Shown here piece after piece: positions 56,460 through 64,000 of a DNA stretch of 64,000 bases. The position numbers and the translations under genes were made by a program. Under the pieces are notes generated by a model. It made no database searches, was not told where the DNA came from, and saw only the letters and a program-made list of their open reading frames with translations. Source of the stretch: Asterias rubens (lineage: Eukaryota > Echinodermata > Asteroidea > Forcipulatida > Asteriidae); contig NC_047065.1 of the NCBI RefSeq assembly GCF_902459465.1, positions 1,484,309 through 1,548,308 on the forward strand, written 5' to 3'. Position 1 is the stretch's first letter; the number at the start of each line of letters is the position of its first letter.

Positions 56460-57580
56460 TGTGATGGGCCTGCATCTAGAAATGGTGACATGCAAGGGAT
56501 AGGGGTTGGAGAGCAAGGGGTCAGTCGTACCCAGGCCAAAGGTCAAGAGGCCAAAGGTCAAGATGTCAATAGGCTAGAGGTCTCTTCTAGTCAAGTCATT
56601 AGGGATAGTGGTAGTAAAGTCTGGTGTGTGTTTTCTAATCTAACAGATGTTAGGACAAGAATTAAGGTCATATTATATGCATGGTGGAAAAGTGCTAAGT
56701 AAGTGAGGTTTGTGGTGACATCATTTAAAAATCTCCATTGTGATGATAGATTTTTTCTTGGTGTCATCGCAAACGTTACTTAGGAACAAATGCTGGGTGA
56801 CAGTAGGAATATGTATGTTTGGGCATTTTGGGTTCTGGATTGTTCCATCAATTTCAAGGATTCTGAATTGTCATTTTCAATTACCCAAATCTTTGCATGA
56901 GTTCATCCAAGCATTCATCAAACAACTTCATTACCTTCCACCAACGCTGATGTTTTTTCTCTGTGTGTCTATGAGTGTATTGAATTTAAAAGTGAACCCA
57001 TTTAATATTTAGTCGTCAAATGATAGTTAAGGTCTGTCGGCTTCTTTTGAGTGGTTGAAATGCAATGGAGCATTGTTTCTTCTGAGATTAGGTAATCTGA
57101 ATTGTTGCATTATTTTAACTTTTATTGGGAAGGAAAGAAATATTCTCTTATACCATTTTTCTCCATCCATTTTGTGCGTATTATTTTTTCTGTCTTGGAT
57201 AGCGTTAAGATTTAAAATTTCAATTACAGGTAGGATCATTGGTTGGTTTTCATCAACATAATGTTGATTTATAGGAAACTTGTTTAAAAATAAAGTACTT
57301 AGAAATTCTAGCAATTTTAACAAAGTGTACTCTTGTTATTAAATTATAGTTTACCAGTGGTTAAAACTGCCATTGACATGTAGTTACACAAATGTGTACG
57401 ACTTCTAGAAGAGACCTACACAATGTTGCTACAAGCAATTTATTTGTATAATTGTTGTTTTGTGTTGCAGATTTATGTTGCTGTTTGATGTCAAGTGCAG
57501 GTTATCCTTCTGAAAGATTTTAAGAAAGCAATATATATGTATGTGAATATCTGTTTCAGACATTATCTCGTAGTACCTCT

Positions 57581-57790
57581 AGGGCCAAGTCACACGAGGC
57601 AATTTACTGGCAACCAGTTCCAGGCGGTATCCAAGAAGAAAAACCCATATTTCCACATATTTGTCTAGGGAACATTAAGATACTGATATAAAAATGTCCA
57701 CTGTACTGCAGAAGTGTTCCTTTTTTACATGCTGGGTGCAGTTGGTTGCCTCCAGTTGCCTGTAAAAATTACCTCGTGTGACGAGGCCTG
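57581..57790 (+). mobile_element. GTCACACGAGGCAA-type MITE, GPI 3' UTR
   Basis: AGGGCCAAGTCACACGAGGC at the left and CCTCGTGTGACGAGGCCTG at the right; 210 bp. It shares AGAAGTGTTCCTTTT.ACATG and the end structure with the copy in POLR2C. Confidence 0.75.
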
Positions 57791-57915
57791 TAGACTGCAA
57801 AAACTTTTCACTAATAATAGCATAGTATTTAAGAATTTCCTATTTTTGTATGAATAACATAAAATGTATTTCTAGTTTATGATGAGAGCTCTTCAGGTTT
57901 TGTTGTAGGGTGTTT

Positions 57916-57921
57916 AATAAA
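57916..57921 (+). promoter_or_regulatory. candidate poly(A) signal of GPI
   Basis: AATAAA followed by gtttattttgttagtt, a T/G-rich stretch. The implied 3' UTR is about 1.5 kb and includes the inverted-repeat element at 57581-57790. Other AATAAA hexamers lie near 57290 and 58146. Confidence 0.45.
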
Positions 57922-57939
57922 AATTATATTGAAAGTTTA

Positions 57940-60900
57940 TTTTGTTAGTTATATTACGCATGAACCATGTCATAGGCTCCACCGGTAATGCTTTGTTTTG
58001 GTTTGGTGAAGTCAAAACTTTATGGTACCTCTTTTCACTGTGGTGCTGCAGTCTTTTTTAAAGAAGGCAAAACACAATAATCATGCGAAACGTGTTAATT
58101 TTTAAAAGCAACTAATATGTTGTTATTTGCAAAGACTGTTCATCAATAAATACAAAAGTACACTTTAATTTGTCTTGTTTTGTTTGTTAAGGTTCATTCC
58201 CCAAAATAAGCAAAATATTTCAAACACCATCCATTCATTTAAAGTTGGTGAGATAAACAATCATAGTTGTCGAGTGTCTCGCTCAATTACACAACTGCCA
58301 TAACTAGTATTCGAACCCACAATCCAATGCCTTAGCCACCAAATCTTAATCTGCAGCATGCATTTCGCCTGCCCCTAAAGCACATTATAAAAAGTGAATA
58401 CACCAAAGAAACAAAACTTCACAAGATGTTCATTGTTACATACTGTATTTCCAATGACAGTCATATAATTACAGAATTTATAAATTTCCCAGTATTAACT
58501 AAAAACTTATGAAAATATGTAAGCAAAATACCAATAAATTAATAAACAATCAAAAAAGCGCAGAAGAGGAAAAAACCCAAACCTGTTTTCAATATTGAGA
58601 GTAGTCTGCTTTTGTCAAGGAAAGAACTATTTGTGAATTAAACTACCTGTTAAATTTGATAGTGGTCTTGTCACCAAGGTAATCCATATTTGGTAAAACA
58701 TAATAACAAACTATTTTAATTCTTATAACATATGATTCCCTCCAAATCACCTGGTATGATAAGGATTTTTTTAAATGGTGTTTACAAAATATATACTTCT
58801 GCATATTAGTTTTACTCATGAGCAATAAGCCAGATTTCTGAAGAAAAACATGGAAAGTTTTAATCTACGGAAAGAATGTCATGTTACTCATCAATTACTG
58901 TCCCCTAGTCCTTAGTGGAAAAGTCCAACCATGCCTCTTTCTGGACATGTTATTGGGATGGGTGGGTGGGGAATGAGGGAGTAGGGGTGTTATTTGAAAA
59001 TCACAGCATGGTGCAAATTTAACAGTCCTCTACACTTTGATGGGATCTTTGTCTCGTATTTACCCTACCGTCACCCTCGGAGGAAATGTATGGACCTAAA
59101 ATGTGTCCATTGTAGTTTTGACAGCACAACTGGTTACACCCCCCGAGTTGGACATCCCTATATTCCAACACCCAAAGTGTATTTTCCAAGACTTGATTTC
59201 AAGTCTATGACAGTTGTTATTTCTCTGCATCAGCCACGCAAAATTCCCCTGCAGATTTGCTATCAATCTCTAACTCGCAATCTTTGTGATCGTGGCCAAT
59301 TTCGGAGGTTAATCTGCAAGAGGGCCCTATTTCAGGCAATAATGTGTTGGCTATCGGGTAGACTAAAAGCCACGATCAAGACTTGAAAACAACTCTAGCA
59401 TTTTCCTAACCCTTACCCTAGCGTGTAAATCATCAGTTTTTTTTCTTCTTTGGAACAAAGGGGTGTCAGAACATAGGGTTGTTGGACCATAGGTGTGTCG
59501 GAGTATAGAACAGTCGCCCACACACACTGCATGAAATACATGTAAAGTATGCATTGCTTTCAAAATGTTAACCCATCACTTATACAGAACTTCATGATCT
59601 CATTTCATGATCCCACTGCCAATCTCAGGCATTGATGTTAATTAAACCTCTACTCTACGTTATAATATATCTTACGTTTAATACAAAAGAAAATTATGTA
59701 TACATACACAGCTTTTGAATCGTAAAGATTTATTTATCACCTGTGTTTAACTTCTACGTATTTGCATATTTACAGTAATTTCACCTTTAATTTTTTTTTC
59801 GCAAAGTCTACTTTCCCTCATTTTATTTACCACGTCTGATTAAGATTAAACAAGTATCTTTACACTGGGTATAAATTAACAGGAAAAATGAGTTGCTTGT
59901 TGGCAACTTGCCATTTGCAAAAGTTTTTGTGGGCTTTTTTCTCCAGTAAAATGTTTGTTTACTGGAAAGGACAAAAACACTTAAATTTTGATATCATCAG
60001 ATTTTAAATGAGTTTCACCTGATTAGACTATGGGGTGATTTTGGTGTCTTGGTGTATTGTATATGAAACGACAAGGGGGACCTTATCTTGGACTTGCCGT
60101 ATTCCAAAAATGTACAGCTTTTTCCTTAAAAATAAAGCGTAATTTTTAAACTTCACAATTATAGAACTGTAACACCCAGACTATATGTATTTATTTCTAT
60201 CTTTTGATTGGTGTACCATTCCAATAATAAGCATTATACAATGACCAGAGAGAAAGAAATTTCACAGATTTAGAACAGCATAGTTAAGTTTTTAACACTA
60301 TCAGGGAAATGGTGATAGTAAGCCAAAATCGTAAAAACGCTAAATCCTGCAACTAAATTTGTTTTTCTGTGATACTTAATGCACTTACTTAGGCTTTGAG
60401 TTGAAGCTTTTATAAAAACGGCGTCTCTTCCAGAAAAAAAAAAACAATCAGGGGCACCCAAGCGAGGACTCAAATATTATAAAAACTTCCTCTTAGAAAT
60501 TTCAATCCTAGAAATATTAATGTTGCGTAGCTATACATGGAAAGATTTTTCAAGTCAAATGTTCACGTTGAGTAATTTGGAACGCTCGACACCCAGTATC
60601 TAGAAACTACTTCATACAGTTGAAATTTACTGACCACAAAATGATTTGACAACATCAGAAGTTCATGACACCATTTGCACTAAAGAGTGTTTACCTCTTG
60701 CTAAAAACGACTTCATCGACTTCTTTTAAAAAGCAAGAGGCAGATCGATCAATCCTGACAAAATTTAGCAAATCCTGTCTGACAAAAGTTTGGGTTAAAT
60801 TTCTCAAATAATTCACTTCCGAGTTCAAATTTGTCTACACTTCACAATTCTTTGTTTTCAAACGGTGAGTGTGTAGCTAAGAAAACAAAGGAAAAAAAAC

Positions 60901-62459
60901 CTATATTATTTTGGTGACAAGACACGGTTTTTAAACTTGAGCTTTCCAATATAACCATTGCAGTAACTTTTGCCATTTTACATCAATATTATATAAAGTG
61001 CGCATTTTAACTTGACTAGTATTATTTTTGGTCAACAGCAAAACCATGTTATTAAGGGTCACTACTGTGCCCTTCAACAAGAAGTGCTTTGTTATAGAGA
61101 TTAATTATACATTAAGTAAACTAATCTTGGTGTGCAAATCTAGCATTTTCATTGATTACAAAGTGTTGTTATTATGTTTTTTAAAGCAGCCTGATGCATT
61201 TCAAGATCAATAATAAGAATCTGGGAATATCCTTTTCATATTTTAGTATAATCTGCTGATACATTACAAGCAAAGTTGAGGAAAAATGTTATTTACAATC
61301 ATATACATGAGAAGCATTCATACATCTATATTTATTCATCATGTTGACGGTACTTACAGGCAGTGGACACTATTGGTAATTACTGAAAATAATTGTTAGC
61401 ATACAAACTTACTTGGTAAACAAGTAATGGAGAGCTCTTGATAGTGTCAAACATTGTGAGAAACGGCTCCCTCTGAAGTGACATAGTTTTTGAGCCGCGA
61501 ATTTGATTTAGAGACCTCAGAATGAGATTTTGAGGTCTCGAAATCAAGAATCTAAAAGCACACAACTTCGTGTGACAGGGGTGTTTTTTCTTACATTATT
61601 ATCTCGCAACTTCGGCGACCAATTGAGTTCATATTTTCACACAGATTTGTTATTTTATGCATATGTTGAAATACACCCAGAGAGAAGACTGGTCTTTGAC
61701 AATTACCAATAGTGTCCAGTGTCTTTAATAAAGACAAGAAGATTCGGAATATTAAACACCAGAACATAAATTGAGATGTTGCAAACTACTCACCAACCAA
61801 AAGGTTCTCAAATGAATTGATAAAATCAATGAAACAGCATGATGTTTGGAAACGCACTCAATCTTTTCTTCCAATTTTCAAACACGGTAAAAAAATCAAC
61901 CGTTGTACCAGAGAAAACAGTCTCAGAGAGAGAAATGCCTGGTAATTTTTCTTTGTTCAACCTTATGGTTTATAATTATTACATCAAATTTCTTTAAAGC
62001 CCCTACACCCAAAGCACTAACGGAGTCTGTGGAATATGATACACCATTCACATGTATAGATGGTAGTATGTGTCATTGACAGCCATCTTTGATGTATTTA
62101 CACTGGAAAAGTGCACGCGTGTACACGCTGCTCTTAGCCAATGGTAGCTCTTCACCCATGTACAATTCATCAAATATGGCGGTCGATGACGCGTATTGCA
62201 ATGGAATGAGTCTGAGGAACCTTTCTAGTAAAATAATCCACAGAGAATACTTGAGGGGAAATTGTAGTGATCTATTTATTCAATTGTACAGACTCTTTAA
62301 AAAAACAGCTGACCAAGATCTCCTCAACTTAGTTTCAATCACTTCATCTGAAACAAAAATTGTATAATAATCTCTCATCTTTGGTTACCCACTGCCCGTC
62401 TTTGTCAGTCAAGCTTCGTAGGGTTTTGTGATGTGGTGGTGCTAATCCCAAGTCAGTTC
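57940..62459. other. intergenic region after GPI
   Basis: About 4.5 kb in which I recognise no exon. It holds a tRNA-like minus-strand stretch near 58270-58345 (revcomp contains GGGTTCGAATACTAG), the TTAA element at 61358-61724, and otherwise unremarkable AT-rich sequence. A minus-strand AATAAA at 62275-62280 may serve the gene at 62460. Confidence 0.5.
61358..61724 (+). mobile_element. TTAA-type MITE, 367 bp, same family
   Basis: Begins AGGCAGTGGACACTATTGG and ends CCAATAGTGTCCAGTGTCT. The right flank is TTAA (61725-61728); the left flank TTAC is a one-base change. The interior aligns with the reverse complement of the copy at 52394. Confidence 0.8.
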
Positions 62460-63704
62460 TTAGGTTTCACCAGTTTCAAAGTTGCTGACCGTCATGACGC
62501 CGTAATAAATCCCTCGCATCAGGTTTAAGATCCCAACAATAAAGGCACCTGGGGTAAAATGGGTACAAATAAAGGGTCAAATCAGGGGTGTTGTAGGATA
62601 AATGGGAAGCACACACGGTCAATAGGGTAAAGGGGTACAAATGGGTACAAAAGAGGCTAAATTAATGTTTATTCAGGTAAAATCAGGGGTGTTGAAGGAT
62701 CAATAAGGACACAAAAGTACAAAAGAGGCTAAATTAAAGTCACCTGGAAGTGGTATTTTTTCAAAACAAAGCTTTTGTCACTAATATATGTGTTTTGATG
62801 AGTGGAATGTGAATATACAGTTAACTAAGGTTTTAACCAAATCAGTTCTTATGTTATTTACAAATTTAAGAGTAGACCCCGACCCGAGAGGGCGCTGTTC
62901 GTGACGTCAATCGAGGCAGACTTTGCCTGTAATGCGTAGGGTAAACACAATTGCAAAGTACATGTACGGATCAAGTCGTGAGTTTGTACGTTTCAAAAAA
63001 AAATAATGTTTTTTTTTCCGGCAATGCCGACCAGGTGTATTGCTGCTGAATGCAGAAAAACACTTTTTGAAATGTACCAACTTGGACGTACATGTACTTT
63101 GCATGTGTGTTTACTATACGCATTGCAGGCAAAGTCTGCCTCGATTGACGTCACAAAAGGGGTAGGCGGAGTCAGCCCCCCAAACAACTTTATATATTTT
63201 TTAAACATATAAATCTTGACAAACAATTACTAAAAAAATTGTTTTATTGTTCGTAAGCATATACTCTTATGTTTGAAAGAAAAAAAATTCTATTTCCAGG
63301 TGACTTTAATGTTTATCCAGGTAGAATCAGGGGTGTAGGATCAATAAGAACCAAATATGCACAGTTTAGTGGAAGATCTAGGAACAAATCCAGGTTGAAT
63401 CGGAGAACTACAGGATTAAATGGGTACACTAGGCAGTTGTTGGTACAAACAGGGATTAAACAAATAAGAAAAAAAACTGATGGGTACTTCTAATAAATGG
63501 GTATACTCTACAAACAGGGGAGTCTACAACCGTCAAAAATGGGTACACCAGAGTGTCAACTGGGTATAAATGGGGGATGGAGGGGGCCAAATGTGTACCC
63601 TTGTCTACTCCAACTCTGGGTACCCCATTGTGTATTGAATTGTACTTACCAATCCATACGACGTAAATCCCACCTTGATTTTCAGCCATGGAATAGGTCC
63701 CGAG
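62460..63704 (-). CDS. small membrane protein, last two exons (5' partial)
   Basis: Two minus-strand exons joined in phase: 63704-63650 (acceptor ttcactcttcAG, donor GTAAGT) and 62548-62460 (acceptor ttaccccAG, stop TAA). They encode the last 47 residues of a protein. The junction reads GGIYVVWIGAFIVGILNLMR: a Gly-Gly-x-Tyr turn, a hydrophobic helix and then an Arg-Gly. This resembles the carboxyl-terminal helix of small two-helix membrane proteins found widely (pattern GGxYxVxxGAxxxGxxxxxRG), but I cannot name the family. The tail VSNFETGET is polar. The amino-terminal exon(s) must lie past 64000, because I see no clear upstream exon in 63705-64000. The intron holds a 568-bp TTAA-flanked element. 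Support comes from splice sites, phase and residue pattern only. Confidence 0.6.
62738..63305 (+). mobile_element. TTAA-flanked element, 568 bp, with inner fold-back and THAP-like peptide
   Basis: Ends AGTCACCTGGAAGTGG and CTATTTCCAGGTGACT are inverted repeats, flanked by TTAA (62734-62737 and 63306-63309). Inside, 62900-63155 is itself a fold-back whose arms start GTGACGTCAATCGAGGCAGA and return as its complement. It lies in the intron of the minus-strand membrane protein gene. Confidence 0.8.
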
Positions 63705-64000
63705 CTGAAGAGTGAAACACAAACATGGTGAGTTTTACATTTCATAATTATGACAACGGTCAAAATGATGTACAGATTTGTCACATTTACTTCTGTAAAT
63801 ACTTTTTATCCAAGACAGTTGATGTCTCCGAAAACTTCATTAACAAAAATTAATTTTAACGAACACTGGCAGGCCACAACAACAAATACAATTAGGGCCT
63901 ACTTTCATGGCTCTGTTTACCGCCGTATTCTGCGCTTCTGATCACCATTATTGATTATCCCCTTACTGTGCAAGCGCACAATTTCTGTGCTAGCTGTGTA
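63705..64000 (-). other. intron of the small membrane protein gene
   Basis: AT-rich sequence with no recognised exon on either strand. It is presumably intron upstream of the minus-strand exon at 63650-63704. Confidence 0.4.

Noticed and set aside
58994-59386. 130-codon plus-strand open frame after GPI
   Set aside because: It does not start at a convincing ATG and has no family resemblance I can see. Left out for lack of support.

Overview
The window is animal nuclear DNA: AT-rich, with long introns, GT-AG splice sites, AATAAA signals, and many SINEs and fold-back elements. The proteins are closest to deuterostome orthologues. The repeat landscape (TTAA-flanked elements with CAGTGGACACTATTGG ends, tRNA-headed SINEs with an ATT tail) suggests an echinoderm, perhaps a sea star; that placement is inference. 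Gene models were built by hand from splice sites, reading frame and remembered family motifs. No alignment or database search was run.

Layout. (1) 83-10384 (+): MCM4, the replicative helicase subunit, 15 exons, with the 5' end outside the window. (2) 15397-17715 (+): an uninterrupted reading frame for TRIM71/LIN-41 (RING, two B-boxes, coiled coil, filamin, NHL). It is followed by about 9.4 kb of gene-free sequence that looks like a very long 3' UTR carrying several let-7 seed matches. (3) 27.1-35.3 kb: repeat-rich intergenic DNA. (4) 35368-40181 (-): POLR2C (RPB3), 7 exons. (5) 40613-45320 (+): RPRD1A/B, 7 exons, divergent from POLR2C with only 431 bp between start codons. (6) 47530-56459 (+): GPI, glucose-6-phosphate isomerase, 13 exons, complete. 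(7) 62460-63704 (-): the last two exons of a small membrane protein whose beginning lies beyond the window.

The genes have unrelated jobs: DNA replication, post-transcriptional control, transcription and glycolysis. The exception is the POLR2C/RPRD1 pair. One encodes an RNA polymerase II subunit and the other a protein of the family that binds the polymerase II C-terminal domain, and they appear to share a bidirectional promoter.

The most unusual signals are: (a) let-7 seed matches in the putative TRIM71 3' UTR, matching the let-7/lin-41 circuit known from nematodes and vertebrates; (b) a 40-bp tandem array in GPI intron 4 in which each unit copies the polypyrimidine tract and 3' splice site of exon 5; (c) one tandem-repeat family in both POLR2C and RPRD1, in opposite orientations; (d) several TTAA-flanked inverted-repeat elements, one with a THAP-like peptide; (e) elements carrying CRE-like TGACGTCA sites in the first introns of RPRD1 and GPI. 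I see no wholly new gene system.
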